DNA of 64,000 nucleotides. Origin: Candidatus Saccharimonadota bacterium. Its GTDB lineage: Bacteria > Patescibacteriota > Saccharimonadia > Saccharimonadales > Saccharimonadaceae. The notes beneath the pieces are model-generated. The model worked only from the letters and a program-made list of their open reading frames with translations. It was not told where the DNA came from and did not search any database. The DNA is taken from the NCBI GenBank assembly GCA_017536895.1, contig JAFWCN010000007.1, forward strand, positions 1 to 64,000. Reading direction: 5' to 3'. Shown here piece by piece: positions 42,079 through 50,381 of this stretch. Made by a program: the position numbers and the translations under genes. Position 1 is the stretch's first letter. Every line of letters begins with the position of its first letter.

Positions 42079-42645
42079 ATGGCTGAAAAAGCTAAGAAAT
42101 CTAGAAAAGATAATAAGAATTTGATTATTGGTTGCTGCGCGGCGTTTGTGCTAGTAGTTGCTATCATTATTACTGCTGTTGTCTTAAACAACAATACTTT
42201 GAATGATGGCTATTTTGTTTCCGATAATACAAAATACGTTATTACTATTGAAGCAGACGAAATGGATTCAAGTGATGAAGAGTTTGCTCCAGTAAAAACT
42301 CACCAAGTCTTTACCTATGATGGTGATAAAATTACCAGCATGAAGACTTACTATGTTTTTGCTGATGGTAACACTGCTAAAACTGCCTTTGATGCTTTGA
42401 AGAAGGAACTTGAAGGACAAGAACAAGAGCAACTAGCCAATATGGAACTGAATGGCAAATATGTTATTGTTACTGCCAGTGAAGACTCTTACAAAGACCT
42501 CACAGCTTCTGACGTTAAGCAACAAATTGAATTTTTGGAGAAGCTTAAAAATATGAACACAGACGGTGATACCAGCACAGTTGAAGAAGACGTTGATGTT
42601 GAAAACGCCGAGTCTGATACTGAGACAGAAACTGAAAACCAATAG
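42079..42645 (+). CDS. Bitopic membrane protein with an acidic tail
   Basis: The 188-aa protein has a short Lys-rich N-terminus, one helix ('LIIGCCAAFVLVVAIIITAVV', about residues 16-37) and an extracytoplasmic domain that ends in a highly acidic Glu/Asp/Thr tail (about 165-188). A Cys pair within the helix could be a lipid or metal contact, but no lipobox is present. The ATG at 42079 has AAAGGAGG upstream. A TATAAT box (about 42045) and a leader of some 25 nt are visible, so this one is not leaderless. Function unknown. Confidence 0.72.
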   Translation: MAEKAKKSRKDNKNLIIGCCAAFVLVVAIIITAVVLNNNTLNDGYFVSDNTKYVITIEADEMDSSDEEFAPVKTHQVFTYDGDKITSMKTYYVFADGNTAKTAFDALKKELEGQEQEQLANMELNGKYVIVTASEDSYKDLTASDVKQQIEFLEKLKNMNTDGDTSTVEEDVDVENAESDTETETENQ

Positions 42646-42657
42646 TTAGCGGTTCAT

Positions 42658-42689
42658 AAAAAATTACCTCCCGAGGGAGGTAATTTTTT
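42658..42689. terminator. Bidirectional terminator
   Basis: AAAAAATTACCTCCC-GA-GGGAGGTAATTTTTT is a perfect inverted repeat between convergent genes, with U runs on both strands. Confidence 0.92.
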
Positions 42690-42699
42690 ATGTTGCTTT

Positions 42700-43299
42700 C
42701 TATTCGCTCATTGATTTTTTGATTTCGTTGACTACTGATTCTACGCCTTTTTTCATGACTAGTTCTGGGTGAAGCTCTTCGTAGCGCTTGATTGAAGCTG
42801 CAATGACTTTCTTTGCTGATTTGACATCTTCGAAAGCCTTGACTTTTGTTGTGCCTGGTTTCTTCAAATCTTTGTAGTGGTTGAAGTGGAATTCAATTTG
42901 TTTCAAAGTTTGGGATGGTAAATCTTCTAGGGTCTTATAAGCGTCGCCATTGTTGCGGTCGTCTTCTGGTACACAGATGATTTTGTCGTCTACTTCGCCG
43001 CCATCTACAAACTTCATAACGCCGAGGATTCGAGCTTTCATCCAGATGCCAGTAGTGAGTGGTTGGTCGGTAATCATAAGGACGTCTAGTTCATCGCCAT
43101 CTTCATCTAGAGTCTGTGGAATGAAACCGTAGTTGCAAGGCTTAGCGAAAGCCATTGGCTCTACTCGGTCAAGCATGAAGCAAGCGTGCTCTCGATCCCA
43201 TTCGATTTTGTGATTTGAGCCGGTTGGAATTTCAATCACGACATTTAGCTCGCCTTTTTCGTAATCCCCCGGTGTCAAGATTTTGTTAAAATCTGCCAT
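42700..43299 (-). CDS. ppa: Inorganic pyrophosphatase (family I)
   Basis: It hydrolyses pyrophosphate, pulling biosynthetic reactions forward. The 199-aa protein shows the family I signature with metal ligands in 'DEDGDELDVLMIT' (about residues 66-78), along with 'VVIEIPTGSNHKIEWD' and 'NYGFIPQT'. It is slightly longer than the 175-aa E. coli enzyme owing to a C-terminal extension. AAAGGAGAT precedes the ATG and a TATAAT box is on the - strand near 43325. Confidence 0.94.
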   Translation of the reverse strand: MADFNKILTPGDYEKGELNVVIEIPTGSNHKIEWDREHACFMLDRVEPMAFAKPCNYGFIPQTLDEDGDELDVLMITDQPLTTGIWMKARILGVMKFVDGGEVDDKIICVPEDDRNNGDAYKTLEDLPSQTLKQIEFHFNHYKDLKKPGTTKVKAFEDVKSAKKVIAASIKRYEELHPELVMKKGVESVVNEIKKSMSE

Positions 43300-43336
43300 A
43301 ATATCTCCTTTATTACCCCATTATTATATCATATTT

Positions 43337-44029
43337 TTAGATATGTGAGGCTGCTCTTATTAAGTTTAGCAGTTTACTATATATACTAGTTGGGGCTTTG
43401 ATTTTGCGGGTTGTTTTTAGGCTAGTTGTGGTCATGAGCCTTAAAACTTTAATATCATCTGAATCATATTCACCTTGTTCGTGTCTAGTAAAGGATTCAC
43501 TTGCTGGGTCCCAGTTGTATCTAGTATCAATGGTTAGTTTGCTTCCAGCTGTGTCACGGTATAGATTAACTTCTTCGCCAGATGCTCTCATGAGGTTTAG
43601 CAGGAACCAGCCTTCTGTTAGCTCTAGGTTCGTGGCGTTATTTAACTCTTGTAAACATTGTTTGGTGATATTGAAGAAATCAGGGCTGTCTGAATGCTCG
43701 GCTGCGCGACTTACTCTTTTTAAGATTACGCTCATTAACTCCATGCGGTCAAAATCTGTAATGATTTGATTGTAATATTCGAGCATTTTGGCGCCAGTGA
43801 CTACGCCCATCTCGGAGCGACCTTGATGGATATTAAAATCGATTAGTGAAAACATTTCGATACTGCCAGCGAGTTTTGAGCGAGTTTTGCGTACGCTTCT
43901 CGCGATGGCGGTAATTTTGCCGTTAGGAGTTAGAATATTAAGGATACGATCAGCTTCGCCGTAATTGGTGCGGCGAAGGATAATGCCGTTAGTGCGGATA
44001 TCTTTAGTTGGTGCAGTATTTGTCGACAT
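43337..44029 (-). CDS. recO: DNA repair protein RecO
   Basis: RecO loads RecA on SSB-coated single-stranded DNA with RecR. The 230-aa protein has the N-terminal OB fold (about residues 8-85, 'GIILRRTNYGEADRILNILT...GKITAIARSVRKTRSKLAG') and the helical C-terminal domain. No Cys4 zinc motif is visible. Its start lies 26 nt inside the response-regulator gene, so it is the third gene of a kinase-regulator-recO operon, an unexpected pairing. Confidence 0.88.
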   Translation of the reverse strand: MSTNTAPTKDIRTNGIILRRTNYGEADRILNILTPNGKITAIARSVRKTRSKLAGSIEMFSLIDFNIHQGRSEMGVVTGAKMLEYYNQIITDFDRMELMSVILKRVSRAAEHSDSPDFFNITKQCLQELNNATNLELTEGWFLLNLMRASGEEVNLYRDTAGSKLTIDTRYNWDPASESFTRHEQGEYDSDDIKVLRLMTTTSLKTTRKIKAPTSIYSKLLNLIRAASHI

Positions 44030-44366
44030 AGCTTTTAATCTCTTGTGGTGTCATGGTGGCTTTATCTAATGCACCAACTACTCCGTATTCGGTGAGGTCT
44101 TTGTTTGAAAAATCTAATGATGAGACTATCACAATTGGGATTTTGGCGGTATCAGTGTAGGAAACTAGTTCGTTGAGGAAGGTAAATCCGTCGGGGCCGT
44201 CTAGGAGGACGTCTAGAAAAATGAGTTTTGGAACAAACGCGTTGTCATCGCTGAGTGCTTGCATTGCTTCGATAGCATTACTGAACTTCCGGATTCTTTC
44301 TTTATTACCGCAGGCACGCGCAATGCATTCGCACATTATTTCGTCGTCGTCAATTATATAAATCAT
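44004..44366 (-). CDS. Single-domain response regulator (CheY-like)
   Basis: The 120-aa protein is only a receiver domain. It has the acidic pocket D6-D8 ('IIDDDE'), the phosphoacceptor D52 ('IFLDVLLDG'), the switch Ser at 82-83 ('IVIVSSL') and the conserved K102 ('ALDKAT'). There is no output domain, so it must act by protein contact or serve as a phosphate relay. It overlaps the upstream kinase gene by 4 nt and the downstream recO by 26 nt. Confidence 0.88.
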   Translation of the reverse strand: MIYIIDDDEIMCECIARACGNKERIRKFSNAIEAMQALSDDNAFVPKLIFLDVLLDGPDGFTFLNELVSYTDTAKIPIVIVSSLDFSNKDLTEYGVVGALDKATMTPQEIKSYVDKYCTN

Positions 44367-45049
44367 ATTTCAAATAAACTCGCTTGTTTTGATATTGGTA
44401 ATTCGACATAGAAGCTGGTTCCGTCTCGGTGGCGAATTGCGCCTACAGAGGCATGCATGTAGCGGGAGAATTTTGAGGCAATGTAGAGCCCTAATCCGGA
44501 AGAGCCTGGTCGCATGGCGATGGAAGTTGGTTTTTTGATGAATCCGCGTTTCATTTCGCGCCAGACATCGACTGGTAAGGCTGGGCCGTAATCTCTAATG
44601 ACGATTCTGACTCGGTCGCGGTAGTCGCGCACGATTAATTCGGCTCTAGTGCCGTCACCTGAGTAATGCATGGCATTGAGCAGGAAATTATAAATAATGC
44701 TATGAAGTAGATCGCGGTTGGCTGTTACTAGGCGAGAGCGGTTGCTGTATTTGACCCAGAGATCACGCCGGTTGTAGCTGAATAGGTATTGTAATTCTCT
44801 TGTGACGTCATCACAGACGGCGCGGACTGCTACTGGCTCCATGGTAAATAGTCCATCTTCTAGGCGGCGGATTTTGGCAAGGTCGTTGACTTGCTTTAAG
44901 GCTCTTTCGCTGACGCTGACCATTTCGTTTCTCATGTGTTCGCCGTCAAAATCCATACCCGGCAAGCTAAGGGCTAGCTGCCTTAGTACCGCTAGCGGAG
45001 CTTTTAGCTCGTGAGCGGCCACTAGTATTCCATCGACCTCCACATCCAT
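44363..45049 (-). CDS. Soluble sensor histidine kinase without a sensor domain
   Basis: The 228-aa protein contains a HisKA-type dimerisation helix with the phosphoacceptor His at residue 13 ('AAHELKAPLAVLRQ'). A HATPase domain follows, with N box 'NFLLNAMHY', G1 box 'IRDYGPALP' and G2 box 'GSSGLGLYI'. There is no membrane helix and no N-terminal sensor, so the signal must come from a partner protein. The ATG at 45049 was chosen because TATAAT (45062-45057) ends 7 nt before it, a leaderless arrangement. An in-frame TTG at 45073 would overlap the promoter. It forms an operon with the regulator and recO. Confidence 0.85.
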   Translation of the reverse strand: MDVEVDGILVAAHELKAPLAVLRQLALSLPGMDFDGEHMRNEMVSVSERALKQVNDLAKIRRLEDGLFTMEPVAVRAVCDDVTRELQYLFSYNRRDLWVKYSNRSRLVTANRDLLHSIIYNFLLNAMHYSGDGTRAELIVRDYRDRVRIVIRDYGPALPVDVWREMKRGFIKKPTSIAMRPGSSGLGLYIASKFSRYMHASVGAIRHRDGTSFYVELPISKQASLFEI

Positions 45050-45129
45050 GTTATTAATTATAACACGTTGCAACTTGTTCTAAAAATTTCGGAAAGACAG
45101 GAAGGAACGAAATCCTCAGAAATCAGAAA

Positions 45130-46614
45130 CTACCACCGAGCCAAGCACCGCACACTAAGCCCAATGCCGCTATGGAGGTTGTAGTCAGGGTCGACGTACC
45201 CATCTGAGTAGGCACCGAGGTTAAACGAGTTGTGGCCACCGCCAGCCATAGGCGACCGGAAGAGGCCGGCGCTACCAACGTTCCCTAGCAAACCGTTCCA
45301 GCCGCCACTAAGAGAAGTTTTGATTGGGCTGTTCCAGATGTTAGGATCAGCCATCGTTTGTTCCTCACTATCCCAACCATATTGGGTGACTAGATACTGG
45401 AAGGAGCCACTGGTCGTAACATTGCCGCCTTTAGGCAAGGTCCAGTTAGCTGGGCAGATGGATTGATTTACGTCTTGGTACTGAGTAGTGTAGCTAGAGC
45501 TATCATTCATAGCGACAGCTGCAGTCCAGTTGTAGTAGTTGCCTAGGTGATAGTGTGAGTTACCAGTAGAGACCGGGGTATCATCGCCAGGTGTTCCGCT
45601 CCAGTATAGGGTGCCTGGATCATAGGATTCTGGAGTGGTCTCTGAACCGTTCCAGGTTGTAGTACCAGTAGGGTAGGTAGCAGTGCTTGGAGTCCAAGTG
45701 GCCGCAATATCTGTAGTAGTGGAATTATAGGTGACTGAGCCGTCTGTTTTAATATCATGGTCTAGGTTTTGCGTCATCCAGCAGTTACCGTCTTTTAGTT
45801 TAGATACTGTGTAGGTTTTATTATCGCGTGAATCAATCAAGGTAGTTTCTGATTCGTCATCTACGAAGGTTACTGCACTACAGATAGTTGAAGACATATC
45901 TTGCATAGCGTAGTAGCCAGCGACTTTTTGTTTACCAGCCTTAGCATAGGCATCATCAAAGGTCATTGGTGGAGTAGGAGCTGGGGCAGTATTGGGATGA
46001 ACCATAGTGTATTTAACTTTACCAGTATAAGTACCAGCAGCTTAGGTGGAGCTGATGTTTACTTTGTATTTGGTTTGGACACTAGCTCCAGCATCAGTAG
46101 GTGAACCAGTAGCTGTTTCTTGTTTTGCAATTTGGGTGTAAGAGCTAGGAATTACATGATAGTTATCAAAAGAGTTTAGGATAGTTGGTGGAGTAACGCC
46201 GGTAACGGCTTCTAGTTTCATTGCCCAGTAGGAATTAGTGCCAGATGTTCCGGTTTGAATGTTTCCAATACTTCCTGACCCAATTAAATCTGTATGAGTA
46301 GCAGAATCATAGGAATCACCAGAATAGCCAATAGCATAAAGAGAATAACCTAGATTATCATTACATAGAGTTACTAGTTTACTTCCACTGATTTCACTAT
46401 AGGTTCCTGGATCTATGGTAGCTGAATAAGTGTTTTCACTGGTGCTTTCGCCAGTAGGTCCACCTTTTATAGTACAGGCAGTATTGACAGTTACTTGTAT
46501 TGTATCTACTGCAGACTCTTCTGCATGAGAAGTATTAGCAGATAATAAAAGGCCAGAAACAGTAGTGAGTGCTACTAGTGCTCCTGGGATGATTAATAGT
46601 TTATTTACATGCAT
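45130..46614 (-). pseudogene. FISUMP-type secreted surface protein interrupted by an in-frame TAA
   Basis: A 495-codon frame on the - strand is split by one TAA (46044-46042) between 'YKVNISST' and 'AAGTYTGKVKYTMVHPNTAP'. CAA (Gln) in its place would give the expected STQAAGTYTG. The first part (190 aa) has a signal peptide ('LLIIPGALVALTTVSGLLLS', cleavage near HAEE) and a beta-rich domain with two Cys. The second (from ATG at 46005, 291 aa) matches the Fibrobacter succinogenes major paralogous domain type ('DGNCWMTQNLDHDIKTDG', 'SVRCLARW' at the end). Without the stop it would be an ordinary secreted protein. The second half has no ribosome binding site or signal peptide of its own. Confidence 0.78.
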
Positions 46615-46684
46615 GAAATTCTTTCTTGTTTAACTTTTACTATAACCATTATAACATGTTTTAGAAAAATCAATATAAAAAACA

Positions 46685-46708
46685 ATAAAAAAATAGCCGA
46701 GAGGCTAT
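46685..46708 (-). terminator. Terminator of the tRNA-Lys/tRNA-Val unit
   Basis: On the - strand ATAGCC-TCTC-GGCTAT is followed by TTTTTTT, 10 nt after tRNA-Val. Confidence 0.82.
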
Positions 46709-46718
46709 CTAATGTGAG

Positions 46719-46795
46719 TGGTGGGCGATAGAGGATTTGAACCTCTGACCTTTTCTACGTCAAAGAAACGCTCTAGCCAACTGAGCTAACCGCCC
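46719..46795 (-). tRNA. tRNA-Val (anticodon GAC)
   Basis: Acceptor GGGCGGT/ATCGCCC, D arm GCTC...GAGC, anticodon arm TTTCT-TTGACGT-AGAAA (anticodon GAC), T loop TTCAAAT, encoded CCA. It is the second of two tandem tRNAs on this strand. Confidence 0.94.
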
Positions 46796-46820
46796 ATAAT
46801 AGTTAACCAGGACAACGCTA

Positions 46821-46897
46821 TGGTGAGCCGGGAGAGGCTCGAACTCTCGACACCGGGCTTAAAAGGCCCGTGCTCTAACCAACTGAGCTACCGGCCC
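46821..46897 (-). tRNA. tRNA-Lys (anticodon TTT)
   Basis: Acceptor GGGCCGG/CCGGCTC, anticodon arm CGGGC-CTTTTAA-GCCCG (anticodon TTT), T loop TTCGAGC, encoded CCA. First of the tandem pair. Confidence 0.94.
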
Positions 46898-47026
46898 ATA
46901 GAGTTGTCTATTGCGGCTGTTATTATTAATAACGGCTCTTTGTTATTATATCACATTTTCGTAAATATGGCGAAAAATCATTTTTGCGAAAATGGAATGA
47001 TATAATAGTTTTATGATAGGAGGAAA

Positions 47027-48349
47027 ATGAAGATGTCTGAACGGCTAGCAGAACAAAAATCAGAATTAGGTGAGGTTATTGACAGAATTGATAAGACTAG
47101 CGTAACGGTGTATGAAAAATTGAATGCTTCAAACGACAAGGCGGCTAAGGCAGAGTTTTTGGAAAACCCTGATTTGGTGCATCCAAATAATGAATACGGC
47201 AATCTTGATGAAGGGGAAGTCCGTGGAAATCTAAAAGAAATCGAATCGATTGAACAGGAACTGAAAAACTCATGGATGAATGATAAGGAAAAGCGTTTGG
47301 TGAAAATGGTATTAGATGATAGTAAGAAGAAAAATGAGTTTTTGGCGGCTAATATTGCATATAATAATGCAAGTAGCCTAGAGGAAAAAGCCGAAATGGC
47401 TAGGTGGCACAAAGAAGCAAATGAGAATTTATATGGAAAACCGGATGAGGCTACTTTTTATGCTTTACTTGAGGAAAAGTTTGCAAAAATTAAACCAGAA
47501 AACTTATCAGATGATGAGCGTAGTATCTATGATGGATTAATTAAGCGGGTTAGCGTGCCAGAAGGAATTGAGAGCAAGAGGTTTAAGCCAAAACAGGAAA
47601 CGTTAGAGCGCTTTTCTGAATTAGTAAAAGATTTTTTCGAAAACTACTTAAAACATATTCCAGAATCACAAGATGAATTTAGCGCGGAGGAGGCGGCAAG
47701 AATTGTTAATGAAATTGTAGAGACAGAGCTCGATTTAGATGAGTCGGATTATCGTGCCATAGTTGATGAGAAAGTTGCAAACGCATCTGCTAGTAGGGGA
47801 ATAATAAGGTTTCCGTCAGATGCGATATATAGCAAGGAACGACTTTCGGCGTTAGTTGTGCATGAATTAGGGACGCATGCCATGAGGGCGATACCTTATC
47901 AGTCGCAAGAGATAAAACCATTTGCAACTAGTATGCCGGGTAGCGAGACGTTTGACGAAGGGATTGCTGGATGCGTAGAACAGGCTTTAAAGGGTGAGTA
48001 TAGAGATTTTGGCGTGGATCATTATATTAACATTGGGCTTGCGACTTTTGAAGGAATGAATTTTAGGGAAGTTTATGATTTTCAGGTAGGTTTGAAGAAT
48101 TTAACAGGCGATAGCACTGAAAAAGTTATTAATGCGGTACAAAGATGCTTTAGAGGCACCGGTGAGCTGCCAAATAATAAGGATTTGGCTTATTATAATG
48201 GAGTAGATAGAGTTTGGCGATATGTTGAGGAACACATCGATGATCCGGAATTATTCGATGCTTTATTCCTTTCTGGCAAAACTGATATTGAAAATCCAGA
48301 GCAGGAGGCGTTGGTGTATGAGATGCGAACTAAAGGCAGGCTAAGATAG
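47027..48349 (+). CDS. DUF1704/MATCAP-like metallopeptidase
   Basis: The 440-aa protein has a charged helical N-terminal half and a metallopeptidase-like core with H279-E-L-G-T-H284 ('VVHELGTHAMRA'), an HExxxH form. It is followed by 'MPGSETFDEGIAGCVEQAL', whose Glu/Asp residues fit the third ligand. This pairing of HE(I/L)GTH with a downstream '(E/D)EG(I/L)A' motif is characteristic of the DUF1704 family, whose animal members are tubulin carboxypeptidases. Its substrate in bacteria is unknown. AGGAGG precedes two possible starts (47027, spacing 3; 47033, spacing 9). TATAAT is at 47001-47006. It lies in an accessory region. Confidence 0.75.
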   Translation: MKMSERLAEQKSELGEVIDRIDKTSVTVYEKLNASNDKAAKAEFLENPDLVHPNNEYGNLDEGEVRGNLKEIESIEQELKNSWMNDKEKRLVKMVLDDSKKKNEFLAANIAYNNASSLEEKAEMARWHKEANENLYGKPDEATFYALLEEKFAKIKPENLSDDERSIYDGLIKRVSVPEGIESKRFKPKQETLERFSELVKDFFENYLKHIPESQDEFSAEEAARIVNEIVETELDLDESDYRAIVDEKVANASASRGIIRFPSDAIYSKERLSALVVHELGTHAMRAIPYQSQEIKPFATSMPGSETFDEGIAGCVEQALKGEYRDFGVDHYINIGLATFEGMNFREVYDFQVGLKNLTGDSTEKVINAVQRCFRGTGELPNNKDLAYYNGVDRVWRYVEEHIDDPELFDALFLSGKTDIENPEQEALVYEMRTKGRLR

Positions 48350-48385
48350 CCTTGATTTAGATAGAAATACTAGGGTTGAAAAAGC

Positions 48386-48470
48386 ATAAAAAATCGGCTT
48401 TAAATGCCGTTTTCTTGGGGAATTGGTGGGGGCGAATTGGGCGGGCATTAACAATTTATAAAGAAGATAA
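48386..48470. repeat. Cassette repeat R0
   Basis: A - strand terminator (CGGC-ATTTAAA-GCCG then ATTTTTT; 48388-48409) lies beside a 45-bp segment (48425-48469, starting GGTGGGGGCGAATTGGGC) that recurs at 50279-50323 with four differences. Read on the + strand the segment is open in one frame (WGRIGRALTIYKED...), and two of the differences are third-position synonymous. The rest of the 193-bp gap (48350-48542) shows nothing else. Confidence 0.65.
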
Positions 48471-48542
48471 TAGAGCCAGGTTGGCTGAATATTATAAGAA
48501 TAAGCTCCTGTGGTAGGAGTATTATGTTTAGTTCATATACTA

Positions 48543-50090
48543 CTATCTTTTTTTTATTGGGTCAACATAATCAGGGTTTTTTACAACTTCTTTATTGTCT
48601 TTATCGATGTAACCATAAATATAACGTTTTGGGATTTTGTATTTTGATACAAAATCACCCTGTTCAGCACCTTGCGATGTTCCAGATATGGCGATATTAT
48701 CACGGTTTTCTTCAACTACATACTCCCCCTTCGGTACGCCAATTATAGTAATAGCATGGAGCCCCATACTATCGTGCCCATATTTATAAGTTAATAATTC
48801 ATATGGTGTCAAATTCGGTTTTGCCGTTCTTTCAATATCATTATATTGCATGTACAGCCCCTGTGAATTGATTTGCTGTGATATTGCTTGACCAGCCGAA
48901 CCATGGAAAAAATATGTAACATCTTGATTTGATTTTAATTCTTTCAAAGCCTCTACAAAATCTGGATTTTTTTCTGTTTCAATATCCATATAGATACTTT
49001 CTCGTTTTTTTGCGATATCTTGCGAATGCGCCTTCCTGACGGAGTAGAGTTTTCCTATTTCGTATTTTGTGACGAATTCTTCTAGATCGCGCTTTGCTTT
49101 TTCCTGTTCTTCGCTAGTGATTGCTTTTGGCTCCGGATCACCAAAAATAGCCTGTATCTCTGGGGCAATTGTCGTATTATCATTGATAATCAACGCATTG
49201 ACTGTTTCAGAAAGGTTTTCCATGTTTAAATACTGGTTCATGATTGCAAATATACCAGTTGTACCGCCCTTTGAAAAAGTATCGACTTTAGTTAATGAGT
49301 CAAAATAAAACAATCGCTTATCTGGGCTTATCAAATCCGTCCGACTTAGATACTCTCCTAATTGTTTATTAAAATCTCTAAAGGTAAAGGTAAAACTGGT
49401 ATGGTTTTCTTGATTAAGTTGATTACAAAAATCACTGATTTTTTTGTCGCATATTTCGTCAAAGTTGATAGTTTCGTAATCAACATCTAATTCCTTGCAT
49501 TTCTGTTCAAGAAGACCACGTATATATTTGTACGTTTTTTGTTGGTTCTCGTTATCGATTGTCATTTCGCCTTTAGCGATAGCTATTAATAAATCGTTGC
49601 CTGCATTTAGTCGTTCTTGCTCTATACTTTCTGTGTTATTTATTTCGTAATTTTTAACTGATGCTGTTTCTTGTTCGCCGTTGTCTTGTTCAGTTACTTC
49701 GTTTCTACCGTTTATGTTTATAGCAGAATCAGATTGCTTTTTTGTTTCTAAAATTTTATCCACATCTATGATTTCTTGATCAAGCATATCGAGAAGTTCT
49801 TGACCTCGTTGTTCGGCATCTTTAATCCTCTTTCGAGCTTCCATTTCTTCTTCGGGAGTATGATTTATGCTTTGAATTGGCATCTCGCTTACTTCGTGTG
49901 GCAAATCTAATTTTTTCCAGCTATCTGGGAAATCTAATGGTCTGTTGCGATTAAGTGAATCACTATCACTGACTTCGTCGATAGGTTTAAGGATATTCCA
50001 ATCATTTGAACCAGAAGACAAACTATCCCAGGATGCTTTTTTAGATTTAGAATCTATTGAATGATTTGATAAACTATCAATATTGCGCAT
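48543..50090 (-). CDS. Large polar protein with an ADP-ribosyltransferase-like C-terminus (putative)
   Basis: The 515-aa protein has no signal peptide or membrane helix. Residues of about 1-150 are serine/asparagine/glutamate-rich and probably disordered. The C-terminal 120 residues carry 'TYFFHGSAGQAISQQINSQG' (an H-G-[ST] start followed by I..GL, as in ART folds), 'LHAITIIGVPKGEYV' and 'SKYKIPKRYIYGYID', a pattern seen in ADP-ribosyltransferase-like toxins. No catalytic Glu can be fixed, so this is tentative. ATG at 50090 was chosen because TGC TACAAT ends 6 nt before it (leaderless). The ATG at 50141 lies in repeat R1. Possible effector or toxin. Confidence 0.6.
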   Translation of the reverse strand: MRNIDSLSNHSIDSKSKKASWDSLSSGSNDWNILKPIDEVSDSDSLNRNRPLDFPDSWKKLDLPHEVSEMPIQSINHTPEEEMEARKRIKDAEQRGQELLDMLDQEIIDVDKILETKKQSDSAININGRNEVTEQDNGEQETASVKNYEINNTESIEQERLNAGNDLLIAIAKGEMTIDNENQQKTYKYIRGLLEQKCKELDVDYETINFDEICDKKISDFCNQLNQENHTSFTFTFRDFNKQLGEYLSRTDLISPDKRLFYFDSLTKVDTFSKGGTTGIFAIMNQYLNMENLSETVNALIINDNTTIAPEIQAIFGDPEPKAITSEEQEKAKRDLEEFVTKYEIGKLYSVRKAHSQDIAKKRESIYMDIETEKNPDFVEALKELKSNQDVTYFFHGSAGQAISQQINSQGLYMQYNDIERTAKPNLTPYELLTYKYGHDSMGLHAITIIGVPKGEYVVEENRDNIAISGTSQGAEQGDFVSKYKIPKRYIYGYIDKDNKEVVKNPDYVDPIKKR

Positions 50091-50110
50091 ACCATTATTG
50101 TAGCATAAGG

Positions 50111-50325
50111 TAACCAAATTGTTTAGGGTATTAACAGACATTTTAACAGGGGTAGAAACTACATTTTTAGCAGGTTTTTGCTGTAAAAATACCCCAAAAT
50201 TACATACTATTGATACAGGGCACTAAACAGAAATTTACTACTAAAAAATCGGCGAAAATGCCGACTCATATATAATCTGGTGGGGGCGAATTGGGCAGGC
50301 ATTAACAATCTATAAGGAAGATATC
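50111..50325. repeat. Cassette repeat R1
   Basis: It shares with R2 (51042-51215) TGTTTAGGGTATTAACAGACA near its left end and TTTACTACTAAAAAATCGGCGAAAATGCCGA (50231-50261) near its right end, with a diverged middle. It shares with R0 the 45-bp GGTGGGGGCG segment (50279-50323). The - strand hairpin CGGC...GCCG plus ATTTTTT is again a terminator. It lies between the ART-like gene and the methyltransferase gene, and fills the gap between them. Confidence 0.7.
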
Positions 50326-50381
50326 CGCGAAAGAAAAGTGGCGACTTGCGCCTCATGATATAATGGTAGAAAGGAGCATGA

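Noticed and set aside
46820-47005. Open frame with RLELSTPGLKGPCS over tRNA-Lys
   Set aside because: It is the antisense reading of tRNA-Lys, a common spurious ORF.
50091-50141. N-terminal extension of the ART-like protein to the ATG at 50141
   Set aside because: The extension lies in repeat R1, and a TACAAT box sits 6 nt before the ATG at 50090, so that ATG is the better start.
48386-50325. R0 and R1 as truncated tRNA genes
   Set aside because: The GGTGGGGGCG ends look like acceptor-CCA, but no T loop, anticodon arm or 5' acceptor strand can be found.
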